A DNA stretch of 64,000 bases from Atherinomorus stipes. Taxonomy: Eukaryota; Chordata; Actinopteri; Atheriniformes; Atherinidae. Shown piece after piece: positions 47,667 through 58,984 of this stretch. Numbering within the stretch: the stretch's first letter is position 1; each line of letters begins with the position of its first letter. Made by a program: the position numbers and the translations under genes. The notes beneath the pieces were generated by a model. It ran no database searches. It was not told where the DNA came from and was given only the letters and a program-made list of their open reading frames with translations. The DNA lies in contig JALJCO010009025.1 of NCBI GenBank assembly GCA_023101725.1, positions 744,001 to 808,000 of the forward strand. Reading direction: 5' to 3'.

Positions 47667-48711
47667 TAGGGATGTAACGATATTTTCGATATCACGATAT
47701 TGCCGGAGGTAAACTGCCGCGATATTGTCATGGTCTTGTCACGGTATTAAACAGCGTATAGTTTTCAGTCCGCTCTATGCATAGCGTAACGCACTAAACT
47801 ACATTGACCATGATCCTTTGCTGCCAGTGCGCTCTTTTGAGCCAATGGGAGCACACATAGCCCCCACGCACAGGAAAAGCAAATACAGCATGGATATACA
47901 CGAGGATGGAAACAGCTGCTGTACTCCACGTGAAGTGAGAACTTTGTTCCTGTTCTGGAGGCCGCAGGGACGACAAGAAAGTTTGTTTTGGTCTGGTCAT
48001 CCCTCCGTGAGAAGCTTCAGCCGTGACGCCACAGAGATCATCGAGTTGACTTGGTAAGTTTATATTTAGCTAATGACGAACTTGGTCCGGGGGGGGGGGG
48101 GGGGGGGGGGGCTGCGCATGCGGAGATGTCCGTGTGTTAAACGCCTCGCGTGTTGTAGGCACATTTTCGTATTTTTTCACCACCTCGATCAGCTGTTCAT
48201 TAAAACTCTCTTTAACTTGCAGCAGCGGGTGCAGAAGAACATCTAATCAGCTGATTGTCGACATCACGGTGCTCCAATCATGTCCACAAGGAGCCTGTAG
48301 AAGTTCAGACATATGACTGACCACTGACAGAAAGGCGGACTTATTTATTTTAAATTTATTGACCACTAAAGACGAGGCAGTTTCTTTGTGCCTGGGTCTT
48401 TTTTTTTACTTAGTAAACTAGCTGTTTTAATGCTGGTTGAGTTTATTTAATATAGTACCTGAGCTGTCTTCTCAATAAATATATGTTGGATTTTTACTTG
48501 AATTTCAGCTTCAGCAAAAGTTTTTCAAGCAGGTCAAAATGTCATAACGTTGAATTTGACAATACATATTGTAACAATGACTCGTTGAAGCATTTTGTGC
48601 CATCATTATTGTTATCGTGAGCCCCCCTACAATATCGAGATAAATATTGTATCATGAGGTTCATATCGAGATAATATCATACTGTGAGATTTGGACATCG
48701 TTACATCCCTA
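47667..48711. mobile_element. hAT-like element inside the SINE
   Basis: Begins TAGGGATGTAACGAT and ends ATCGTTACATCCCTA, a perfect 15-bp inverted terminus. It is flanked by an exact 8-bp duplication CCAAGGAC (47659-47666, 48712-48719). The 8-bp duplication and the TAGGGATG-type end fit hAT-like non-autonomous elements. Inside are a GC-rich segment, a poly-G run of about 23 (48089-48111) and no recognisable transposase. Removing it restores the SINE. Confidence 0.9.
48089..48111. repeat. Poly-G run
   Basis: About 23 consecutive G residues inside the hAT-like element. It could form quadruplex structure and is error-prone in sequencing. Confidence 0.9.
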
Positions 48712-48824
48712 CCAAGGACACAACGACTCATGGCTGGGGGGTTTGGGATTCGAACTGCTGATCCTTCGATCGTTGGCCGACCTGCTCTACCACCTGAGCC
48801 ACAGCCACCCCCATTTTGGTAAAG

Positions 48825-50035
48825 CTTGTCCTTAAATGTGTGCACCTCTAGCATTATATGTTAAAGTAACGTCCATGTGAATGCTGCAACCCAACATTTC
48901 AGTGAACATGGCGTTTACCTGTCAGTGGTTTTAATGTTGTGGATGATCCATATAAGCAAACTATATTTGAAAGAGGCTACCATTTTAATCCTTTTGTCTA
49001 TACTGTCAGCAATACGACCTGTTGCCTGTGTCTTTTCTGTAGCTGGATGTGGATTGGTCAAGCTCGGTCTTTCGTTTCAGTTTCTCAGCAATGCAACATT
49101 TGCTGTCTCCAATCTTCTGTGGTACTTAGTCCTTTGTGCTGAGTTGGAGGTTATGCCTCATTAGGGAACATTAGCAGCTCAACTGGGCAGTAATAACAGC
49201 TCCATAAATCACACAGTTTCAGCCCATAGGTCTTACTAGTATTATAGACTGTTATAATTTATCTTCCCCAGGTAATAGTGCAGGTCAGTTTACAGGTCAT
49301 TCTGCTGCTGTTATTAACAGATGGGTTATGTTTTTGTTGTTATTGTGATACTCATTTCTTGATGTTTATTTCTTCTTCTGCTTTCCACTTCTCGAATGCA
49401 TTAGAATGACTCGCAGCACCTTGTACATCATTATAATACAGTAGTCTTTACAGCAAAACTTTATCGCCGTGTTGGAAACTCATATAAGTCAGCCACTGTG
49501 ACAGTAAATGTCTTGTGATTCATCATTTGAAGCTAATAGTCATGTCCCTTGTCTGTGACTCAAGCAACAATTTTAACTGAATAAATCAATTATGATATTT
49601 GGTAAAAATGATGGGAGCAGTACAGTAAGCCAATCAATGACTCACTACGCATATCTCATGTGATAAATCTCATTTGTCTCTGGAGTGGACATACAGTAAG
49701 ATGAAGCCGGTGGATGTGCCAGGTTGCCCATGCTTCATATTTATTGATCAGTTTGTTTTAAATTTTGACTTTATTGAGATAAGATATTGTCTTACAGATT
49801 AGTTTTGTCATGTGGCCTACTAACCATGTGTTCTTTCTAGCAGATATATTTTAGTGCTTTTTTTTCCATCATTGCCAGGGGACTACAGATAAAAAATAGC
49901 CTTCTGGCCAATTCTGGCTTTTTTATCCATGTGTATTCATGTTTATGAAATTGAATTGTCCCCTTTTAAATAAACTAAACTAAACTAAATTTGAAAGAAT
50001 TTATGAATCATAGATCACCTGGTGTAACATTTAAC
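48825..50035. other. Intronic stretch, no element with clear ends
   Basis: No gene recognised. Repeated AAACTAAACTAAA at about 49972-49987. Open frames are short and without domains. Confidence 0.4.
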
Positions 50036-50288
50036 TTAAAGTGCTAGTGGCATGAAATTCCCGGCGTTTTACCTCTTCTCTGCTTCCCGTTGCGCTGACT
50101 ATGTTGTACCTCTTCTCTGCGTAGTTCTGCGTGTGTTTGTATGATCTGAGGATACTCAAGCCACCTGCGGGTCCTCCTGTAGGGGATTGCTTGTTTTGTT
50201 TTCCGACAGAGACCGTGGAATGTTGTTTAGGGATTTCTGTACAGATGCACCGTCTGGTGAGATGTTGAACTGTGTAAGTGGATTCATG

Positions 50289-50290
<2 letters not shown>

Positions 50291-50328
<38 letters not shown>
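50291..50328. repeat. (CT)n microsatellite
   Basis: About 19 CT units within the TTAA element. Confidence 0.95.
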
Positions 50329-50331
<3 letters not shown>

Positions 50332-50478
50332 CCTTCCTCACTCCTTTCTTTCTGTTGCACTTTCTATCATTATCTCTGTTAACCTTTATTTCTCCCTTGT
50401 CAAGCCCAGCAGTATGGTATGGAATGCTGTTATAGACAAATGTTGAATTAAAGAAATAAAATGAATAAACAGAATATC

Positions 50479-50512
50479 AAGGGGAGCCTTGTGTTCATAA
50501 AGCTCCCCTTGG
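50479..50512. repeat. Short hairpin
   Basis: CAAGGGGAGC and GCTCCCCTTG form a 10-bp perfect stem with a short loop. No T-run or other feature suggests function. Confidence 0.5.
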
Positions 50513-50593
50513 TAAAGCAAAACTTTTCAACACAATAAAGCAATCGGATTTCCATTCTGCTTGCTATGATGCTGGACAGGACAAGTTAGAAGG

Positions 50594-50645
50594 AAAAAAA
50601 GAAAGAAAGGAAAAAAAGGGAAAAAAAGGAAAAAAAAAAAAAAGA
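50594..50645. repeat. A/G-rich tract
   Basis: Low-complexity GAAA/GGAAAAAA sequence of about 50 bases. Confidence 0.8.
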
Positions 50646-51237
50646 AATTCCCTGCAACTTTGGTCCCTTTTTAGTCAGACTCCAAGTACCCAAATACTGT
50701 ATGAAAGGATCGTTCACCATAACTCAGCCTTGTCATAGAATAGCAGGCGCTTCGAGTTAGCGCTACTGTTAGCATCGGCATACAATGACCGAGGTTCAGT
50801 GGGCGGGACCAGAAGGCACGTTGTTGTCATGGTGCTCTGGTGGAGAGGAGGCGGAGTGATACGGAGATACCTGGAGACATTCGCCCATACACTCAGCAGT
50901 AACCTGCAGACACGCGCCTCTCCATACACTCATGTTGGAGTAAAAAAAAAGAAAAAAAGAGTTGCTGTGTTCTGTTGAACACGGCCGCACGTCAGGCTTG
51001 AAGAGGTTCGTATTGAGCTTCTGTGGATCTATAAAGGACGTACGGCGGTCATGACACAGACGCTGATGCAGCGAGTATGAATACAGTTTAAGAAGAAAAC
51101 AGCATCATATTCCAGCAACAAGTTTCCCTGAATTATTTACTTCACCCATGACCCGAATTCAGTTAACACTAAAGATATATTACACTAGTTCGGCAAGTTA
51201 GATCTGTCTTCGTCTGACCAGAGCAGTACAGAAACAG

Positions 51238-51260
51238 TGGTGATGATGATGATGATGATG
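51238..51260. repeat. (GAT)n microsatellite
   Basis: About seven GAT units within the TTAA element. Confidence 0.8.
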
Positions 51261-51894
51261 AAGGCCTGATTGCAAACCCGAGTCCGCAGCCAAACATTCC
51301 TGCTCAACGGGAAGAATTATAAACTGGAATCATCACAAACATCAGTTTCCCTCAGAGATAAAAGACACGAACATGATGAGAAACGTTTATTAGAAACTTC
51401 GTGTTTCTTCGTGGTGGCTGGAAGCCGTTATAACCTCCTGATGAGGAGACGGAGCTGCAGGGAGATTTTAGTTAGCTTAGTTAGTTCGGTCGGCACATTC
51501 CTGCAGAAATGAAATCATCCACAAGCTTTTCAGTGGGGAGGACAAAACGATTGCTGTTGTCCTACGTACACCAGGTACAGAGCAGTTCTGATGTGAACAA
51601 GACACCATGATGTCGGTTTGTTGTTGTAGGTCTTGGAGGGAGGAACTTGGACAGTGTAGTTCGGGGGAGGGGGTAATTGGCTGAAAGTCATGGCGTCACA
51701 AGCTGCGCTAGGAGTAAAATAGGCCAAACTGCCAATCAGCCTATTTGTGAATGCTAACTTCACCCTGTAGACAGACACACCCAGGGAAAAAGGAAACTCG
51801 AATCTATAATTTCAGCCCTTAGGGGACATTGGCAGGCTGGAGAAACTAAAATATATGATCAAAAAACACAAATTTCATGCCAGGGGCACTTTAA

Positions 51895-54893
51895 ACTGAC
51901 TACACGGGTGCACCAGTATACCAGTGTTATGCTTTTTCAATGCATACCACCAGGCTGGAAAGAAAATGTCATTAGGGAAGCATGATGCTAAATAGCTTCA
52001 TCAGGGTTCAGCTCCACTGGATATCTCAAACTGAGAAAAAACAGGTAGGTGTTATTTCTGTCAGGATCTCCTCTGTTTTAAATTTTACTTGTAGTTGTGT
52101 GATTGTTCTTCAACTTCACACACAAGTCTGCTCAAGTAAGCTGATTGCACTGCTCAAAAAACAAAACAAAAAATACTTAGCTGTGGCCCTGGACTCGTGT
52201 TTTTTGTTTTTTTTTGTTTGTTTTTTGTTTTTAAACGTGTGCTTATGTGAGTGTTTAGTGTTGTACTATTTGTTATAATCTGAGGCCCTATTGAAGATGT
52301 TTTGCTGGTACTTGTATTCTGTTTCTCGTCTTTTGACTGTCAGACACATTAATCCTCTTTCCCTCTAAAATACTCCTCCCTGCTCTGTCCTCTGTTTCTC
52401 TCAGCTGCTTTTCTGCTGAATAACCGAACTCTCGGGACACTGGCTGTAAGACTCGAGCAACATTTGTCTCTTTTACAGCCACTACTCTACACAATCAGCT
52501 GACTGGTTGAGGTTAGGGTTAATATTGCTGTGATTTTCTTCTTTTTTGCCCATCCTTCTCTTGCGCTGATGTGATCCCCACATTCTCTTTCTGAAGTAAT
52601 TGAAAAAGTTTGTATTTTTGTTGTCTAGTTGTACGCTAGCTGTGTGATAGCTGTATTGTAAATGTGGGTGTGTCTGTGTGACAGGACCCTGATGTGATGT
52701 TTACCTGTGCACTAATTAATCATTTTCAATAGAATTTGTGTCTTTAATTAAGGCCACAGGCAGATGCTGTTGTCACAGCTGAGCCTCCGACGGCATAAAA
52801 CAGGAGGCATAAACGCTTCTCTTTTAGTCTCTGCCGCCTTCCCTCTCTGGTTCGATCTGTTTTGCAGTTGACAGGTAATTTATGAGTGAGAGTAGGGGGG
52901 CTACTCTAACACAGACCTGGCGTCAGCAAGCTCACAAATACACGCACACACTTGCTCACACACAGGAGGTATATCATCACCTTGTCTGTGTAACTGATAG
53001 TCAAGTTCAGAGGTCAATGACCAATACCTGACCTTTTCTTGATACCACAGATGCTGTGTGTTTGAGTGTGTGTTCTGAATATGAGTGTGTTTTCGTGTCG
53101 TCGCTACCCTCTTTGCTGTAGAAGGGGTAATCAGTTTCCCTGTTGGGATGGTTTAATCTGTAGGTCACGTGCACAGGATGGATTCATCACTGGACAGATA
53201 GATCAATGTCACACACGTGCACACGAACTCACACACACAGTGAGTAATTGATATGATGTTAAATGGTTGGTCAAATGGCAGAGCTGTGGTGTTGACCTGG
53301 AGGTCACTGTGAGCACTTACCTATCTCTTTCTTGTCTGGTAGTCCTCTGTCATTTCACATCAATCCGGTCTGAACAACAAAACCCTGTCAGGTCACACCT
53401 TCACAGTTTCTTTGTTGCTGCACGGTTTAAAGCTGCAGCTTTATCTCTGTGTGTCTGTTCTTAGATGTGGGAGGACTCCCCTCTCTTCAGGGACTGGGAT
53501 GTGATTGTGGAACTGTGAAGAAGCAGAAGAACAAAAGCGATAACGGGGTCATGGGAAGTCTTGTTTGTCATCTCTTTTTTTTTTTGTAAAAGGTTGTTCA
53601 GCGGCTGTATGTTTGGTGTATTTGTGTATTCACTCGCTGCTGTTGTTGCTCTCGGGGTAGTGCAGAGAAAAGGCGCTGTCTATGTATCTTCTTCTATCCT
53701 GCACATGTATTGTGTTTTAAATTTATGCTAATGTTTTTATCTCACTGAATCCAATCCTGTTTTGCAAATCTGAAACCTTGAGAGATGTATTTTTGGCTTT
53801 TCTTGTGTGGTGTGTGTTTGTATGTGCACACGCTAAAGTGTTGCCACTAAGAGATCTAGCCCTTAAGTCAGAATGATAGTGGAGTACAATAACAGTCTCT
53901 GTCTCACTAAATTATATGGATAAACCTTCAATCTGCATGTGTTTGCTGCTTTCGTTGTCACTTTTGCTCTCTCACCACACACAAACGCACATATATATTT
54001 AACATAAAGCATGAGAAGTTTTAACTTGTATGGAGGTAAAGAGGGAAAAAAGTCCCCTCTATGTTAGGAGTATTGGAAAAAAAATATGTTTTTTACCTGT
54101 ATGTTTTACTTAAAGATGACTGTATGTTGAAAATTTGCTTGCTGATGGGTTGTGTTTTTGTTTTATTTTGTTTAATAGCAGCATTACAGCATAATCAAGT
54201 TTGCTTGTACACAAGTAAATTCATTACATTTGAATTTCCTTCATTATTCAAATCCTTTCCCGGGTGTATTTGTGTCCCAACATGATCTTGTACTGTATAT
54301 GTAAGAAATCAAACATATACCGTATATTCATTTGTGCTTTCAGCAGGGTGGACGGCGGGCTTTTGAAATTTGCCAAGCAAGCATCAACCCTTTTCCCCCC
54401 TTAATCAATTAAAAGAAAAGATTAAGTATGTGAGTGGAGATTAACATGAATTAACATATCTTGGGTAAAAACTGTATTGCTTTTCTTTATTTACTTACTT
54501 GGATTCACTTCTTCCTGGAACGTTATCTTGGTGTCTGTAATTCATTTGGGAAAATCTGGAATCAGTTTCAGGATTTCATAATGTATTGTAGTGTTTTTCA
54601 CTAGTCAAAAACATTGGGGGTTGAAACGGTTTTATCCAAAGGATGTTTTGATGTTGTTGGTTTGCTCATTCAAACCTTAGAAACTACCTAAGCAAAGACT
54701 TTTCACAAGCAGCATATTTTATGTTGTAGAATTCTGATATATGATTAAGAAAATGCATGCTCCCCCGGAAGCAAATTTTGGACATTTCATAGTTAAAAAG
54801 AATAATTTTGGTGCACTTTGAGGAACAAAAAGACAGTGCTACAGGCCAGTATGAATGTATAGTTAAGTATCTACATGTTCACATTAAGCACGG
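51895..54893. other. Intronic stretch, mostly unique
   Basis: No gene recognised. The segment at 52690-52800 (CACTAATTAATCATTTTCAA, and TCTTTAATTAAGGCCAC) is repeat-free and rich in homeodomain-type TAATTA words, so it is a candidate conserved non-coding element. The T-rich tract at 52199-52232 is simple sequence. Confidence 0.4.
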
Positions 54894-55012
54894 AATGGGC
54901 TATATGCAAGACTCCACTACTTCCTGAACTTAGTAGTGCTCCTCTGTTTCCTGTCTCTCATTATTGGACAAATTGATTAATTCAGGTGTGTCTGGCCAAT
55001 TACTGAGGTCAG
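54894..55012. repeat. Half copy of a palindromic MITE
   Basis: AATGGGCTATATGCAAGACT, then CCACTACTTCCTGAACTTA, and later GGACAAATTGATTAATTCAG closely match the arms of the 58754-58980 element. The match runs into its loop (CTGAGGTCA) and stops, so only one arm is present. Confidence 0.75.
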
Positions 55013-55672
55013 TTTTTGGTTTAAAAAAAACCCCAAAAACTACTGAGGACAGAAAAGAGTTAAAATTTTTAGAAGCCCTGATTAAACCGTTTCATTCAGC
55101 AGAGTTGAGCTAAATATTCGTAAAGTTCAGATCTCAGTTAACGTGCTGACATTAATGACACATGCAAAGTTTAAGTTTAAGTTTACATCTTTAGCTGTGA
55201 AGGTTTCAGCTGTGTGTGTTCCCACAATGTGCATGACGTTCTCGACATCACACGCTACTGAAAAGTAACATGATTGTTTTCATCTTCACCTTCTTGGTAG
55301 AGGTCTAAAACTGATATTTGTGTCTGAGTTTAAGGTAGTTGGTGTGTTTTCAGACCCACGCACTGTCTGCAGCGCTGGTGGAAATGCACTCACCTGTGAG
55401 GATGCGCACGTGTCTATAGAGGCATGAAATTATGCTGCCTCGTAATTTTATATGCAGGAAAAACCCTGATGATATGTGATCAAATAAAGAGCATGGAGGT
55501 AGGACAGTAGAGATGACAGCTAAGAAAGGGGAAAGAGACAATCTAATGCTCCATATTAGTCTGAGGTAGGACACCATAAGACCATTGGTGAGGCTCCCTG
55601 TGAATCTGCAAACTTTTCTTGCTACACAGTGTGCTCGGCAAGTGATCCTGACATGGGTTACATTCAGAGCTG

Positions 55673-55705
55673 CTTGATTATGGAAGAAATCATAATCATG
55701 ATGAG
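55673..55705. repeat. Fragment of a hAT-like MITE
   Basis: CTTGATTATGGAAGAAATCA followed by TAATCATGATGA resembles the sub-terminal region of the element at 20498-21124 (CGATTATGGAAAAAAATCAG). Confidence 0.4.
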
Positions 55706-55908
55706 CAGAGTTGGGGTTGGCGGTAGAGGTGAAAATCTCTTGCACTGACTCAAGCTAGGAGGGCTGGTGACACATGGACAAGTGTTGAGCACCCCTGCTG
55801 TGAAAGTACCGCTCTTTCCATTGCAGGGGTGCTTATTTTCGCACAACACCTGACCTGTGAGTGCTTTTGGATGTGGGAGGGGCCACATATGCTTTTGCAC
55901 CAGTCTCC

Positions 55909-56536
55909 TTAAAGGGATATTGTGTAAGTTCTCCTGTGTTTTATTCACAAAAACTGATTATTTGGTTCAAAAGTGTTTTTCATTAATCAGTAATCACTCC
56001 CATCAACAAACTGAAGTGCTCCTCTAAGTTCTAAATTTGCCGTTCGTATCATTCATTTACACATCGAGCGGGTCGGCTCGGTGGAGGCTGCCATGTCGTA
56101 TCGCCATGTTTTTGCGTTCGGGAGAAGCGTGACAGTAGGAAAACACAGAAACTCACCGGACACACCGGAGTTTTCAGCTCAGTTCGAGGCAATGCCTTTG
56201 AAAAGTCACCGCGCTGCAGGGGGGAGAAGCTAGCGTCTTACTGACGCTAGGTTCACGTGCAGTCGGGCAGACGGCCGTTGGTAACAAACCAGATGTCATT
56301 TTAATCAATAAAGCCGAGCGAAAGACGGTAAAACATGGGTCAGGGAAAACAATACGACATCGCCATGAGAACCGAACAGATGTGGACTGATGTCACTGTA
56401 ACTGACGGACCACGTCTTCACATAGAGGCCGGTGATAACTTTACATGCAGCGGCTGTCGTCGGTCTGCCCGGTTTCACGCGAATGCAGCATGAAAAGTAC
56501 GAGGGAGCTGCTCCCGATTACACAATGTCCCTTTAA
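55909..56536. mobile_element. TTAA-flanked MITE (TTAAAGGGAnATTGTGTAA type)
   Basis: TTAAAGGGATATTGTGTAA at the left is matched by the reverse complement of the right end, TTAAAGGGACATTGTGTAA, with one mismatch over 19 bp. Both ends carry TTAA (55909-55912 and 56533-56536). The interior (56040-56500) is markedly GC- and CpG-rich compared with its surroundings, and has no transposase frame. Confidence 0.8.
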
Positions 56537-57559
56537 GTCTTCAAATAACACCCCAAAAAGTCACAACTTAGAATTCACCACATAACCCACTTTCTGGAAT
56601 ACCCCTCTGATTCTGGAAGTTGTTAATGCTGATAACGATGAAGATGATTATAGATTTTGTTAAAGGAAAATATCATAAATTGATACTTACTAGAGGGTTA
56701 AATCCTTGATCAGGTGAAGAACTTCATGAGACAAACAAAATGCCTGTGCGTGCTACTCCATCAAATCACACGACCACATGGGGTTCTCTTTTTAAGTTTT
56801 TAATTTCCATGTTAACAAAAGGTAATTTGCAATGTCAGGAGTTTTTTTTTCCTCATTATTGCAGAGAGAGGTTACAACTCTGTAATTTTGTTTAACAATC
56901 TTTTGTTGAATAAAATTAAATATTGTAAAACTTAAATCTTGAAAGTCACCTTTTGAGAGATACCATCTAAGAAGTCTGGCTTTGACAACAAAAAAACAAT
57001 CAGGCCTCTGCACCAGTTTAGGTGCAGAAGGGGATTCTGAGGAGCTAATGGGTCAAGATCAATGTCAGTGTAATCTTAGTGAGATAGATTTTCACAGTAC
57101 ATTTATTTCTCTTACAATACTTTGTCTTCTTTACCAACATTGCTGCCACTTCTTTAATATGACATCTGTTCGTTCTGGCATACACTCATGCTCAAGCCTC
57201 ATGGAAACATATCCAATTCAAATTTCCTTCTGTACATTTTTAAATCCCTTGCTGCAAATATTGCTGCAATTGAGTGATAAAAGTCTGAGTCTGATGCACT
57301 TTATAAGCTTTCATGTGAAAAGCACTGTTACAAAACAAAGTGCAGCCCTCAAGCAGTAATAATTCTGTCACTTGTAAGGAAAAAAGAGTGCATCAAGAGC
57401 TGGAGGAAAATTTCACATGCTGATAGCAGAACTGAGGAAGCACTTCAAGATCTACTTGAATGTCAGCAGCCCAGACTGATGAAATCTAGAGGGAACACAA
57501 CAAAAGGAATCACCCCAATTATCACGATCTTGTCCATGTCAAATAAACACACACACATT

Positions 57560-57565
<6 letters not shown>
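56537..57565. other. Intronic stretch, no element with clear ends
   Basis: No gene recognised. A plus-strand 125-codon frame (56982-57359) has no domain or splice context. Confidence 0.35.

Positions 57566-57610
<45 letters not shown>
57548..57610. repeat. (AC)n and (TA)n microsatellite
   Basis: A short AC run (57548-57557) followed by an imperfect TA array of about 22 units (57560-57610). Confidence 0.9.
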
Positions 57611-57613
<3 letters not shown>

Positions 57614-57620
57614 TATACTA

Positions 57621-58000
57621 GGGGTGCACTGAAATGAAAATTCTTAACCAAAACCAAATAATGAGCAAACCAAGGTCGAAAACCGAAACACCGAAAGAAA
57701 TTATTATGTCAATTATTATAACCATAGCAATTTTGGCTACGATGTGTACTAACCTCACTAAAATCAAGGCATTGCAATAAATCAAATACACAAGTATCAA
57801 AATATTTATTTACCACTGACTTTACAGCAATTCACAATATACATTTAAATTTGAAATAAGTATTTAGTTTGACCCCACTTATGTGCACATTACATGATGC
57901 CTTTTAAATTTTTCTCTGTAGGAATACTACAACAAATAATAATATACTATTTAATATACTAAACTAACACCTCCCAATCAGACTCCTCGTTCTGTAATTT
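57621..58000. mobile_element. hAT-like element, left part only
   Basis: TAGGGGTGCACTGAAATGAA and the following AACCGAAACACCGAAAG words are characteristic of TAGGGGTGCACCGAAA-type hAT-like MITEs in fish. The matching right terminus could not be found, so the right boundary is arbitrary and the copy is probably truncated. Confidence 0.5.
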
Positions 58001-58753
58001 TAATGCTTTCACACAGTCCATAAGGTCTGGCCTCCTGCTCAGACAGTCCTACAGCATTACAGCCCGGTGGGATCATGCTCCCTGACCTCTGGAGAAAACT
58101 GGACCTTAAGAACATCTGACAGTGTTTCCCTGTCATTTTTTTACTTGTTTTACTGTGTTGCAACAAGTAACTTTCACAATCTTTTGCTGCTTAAATGGAA
58201 GGAAAACATTTGCAGGTGAAAAGATGCTTTAACAAGACAAAGTATGAGTCTGTCAGAGCAAAGTTGATCATAAAAGATTAAAAGTTAATAAAGGGATAGG
58301 TTTGCTGTGATTGGTTGTTTGCTGTACTGTACTGGACAATAAACACCACACAGCTCTTTTCCCGTTACATCACAGTCTCATGTCTGCTTCAGCACTGCTG
58401 AGTAAAGTGAAGAGAGCTAACGCTGAAGCTAGCGATAGCTTCACCCAGCAGGAATCACCTCGCCTCTGCCTCCCAACCTCAGTTTGCAGGACAGAACAAC
58501 TTCCTGTTTGAATTTTCATTGATAGCAACAGACCAGAGCAGGACGGTTACTAAAACCCTCACAGAAACGTTGCTTCAGGAACAAATAGATCATATACCCT
58601 TGTTCAATCCCAAAGTCTCCCTGACCTTCTTTTTCATCTACCTTCAATACAGTGAAGGATAGTAGAGGCCACAGAATGTTAAACATAAAACAAAGTACAA
58701 ACTTGTATTCAACACATATATATATAAAAAAAGACATTTCACACCCATTTAAC

Positions 58754-58980
58754 AATGGGCTATATGCACAATTCCACTACTTCCTGAACTTAAGCCAGCT
58801 CCTTTGTGTCCTGTTTTCATTACTGGACAAACTGATTAACCCAGGTGTGCCTGACCTCAGCACCCACAAAGACAATAGCCAGACATACCTGGATTAATCA
58901 GTTTGTCCAGTAATGAAAGACAGGAAACAAAGGAGCTGGCTTAAATTCTGGAAGTAGTGGAGCTGTGCATATAGCCCATT
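58754..58980. mobile_element. Palindromic MITE with ~95-bp arms
   Basis: The left arm starts AATGGGCTATATGCACA and contains CCACTACTTCCTGAACTTAA and GGACAAACTGATTAA. The right arm, ending TGTGCATATAGCCCATT, is its near-perfect reverse complement. The loop of about 35-45 bp lies near 58850-58890. It has no coding capacity. A half copy is at 54894-55012. Confidence 0.85.
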
Positions 58981-58984
58981 TCTC

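Larger units (their letters stand above)
47388..48817 (-). mobile_element. tRNA-derived SINE, split by a hAT-like element
   Basis: Read on the minus strand, the head starts near 48812 with TGGCTGTGGCTCAGGTGGTA (A box region), then GGTCGGCCAACGATCGAAGG and the B box GTTCGAATCCC. The body and tail follow after the interruption and end AAAAGCGCTATATAAATCTA, then ATCCATTATT-type repeats at 47393-47424. GGTAAAG at 47381-47387 and 48818-48824 is a plausible target duplication. This is the same family as the copy at 29109-30515 and is better preserved in its A and B boxes. Confidence 0.8.
50036..51894. mobile_element. TTAA-flanked element (TTAAAGTGCnnnTGGCATGAAATT type)
   Basis: The left end TTAAAGTGCTAGTGGCATGA and the reverse complement of the right end, TTAAAGTGCCCCTGGCATGA, match with few differences over about 25 bp. 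Both ends carry TTAA (50036-50039 and 51891-51894). The interior includes a (CT)n repeat, A-rich tracts, a GAT repeat and no transposase frame. The termini resemble those of the 26930-27994 element (TTAAAGnnnC and CATnnAATTT words), suggesting related mobilising machinery. Confidence 0.75.

Noticed and set aside
48719..48815. Minus-strand tRNA-like sequence with A and B boxes
   Set aside because: It is the head of the split SINE 47388-48817 and not a functional tRNA gene.
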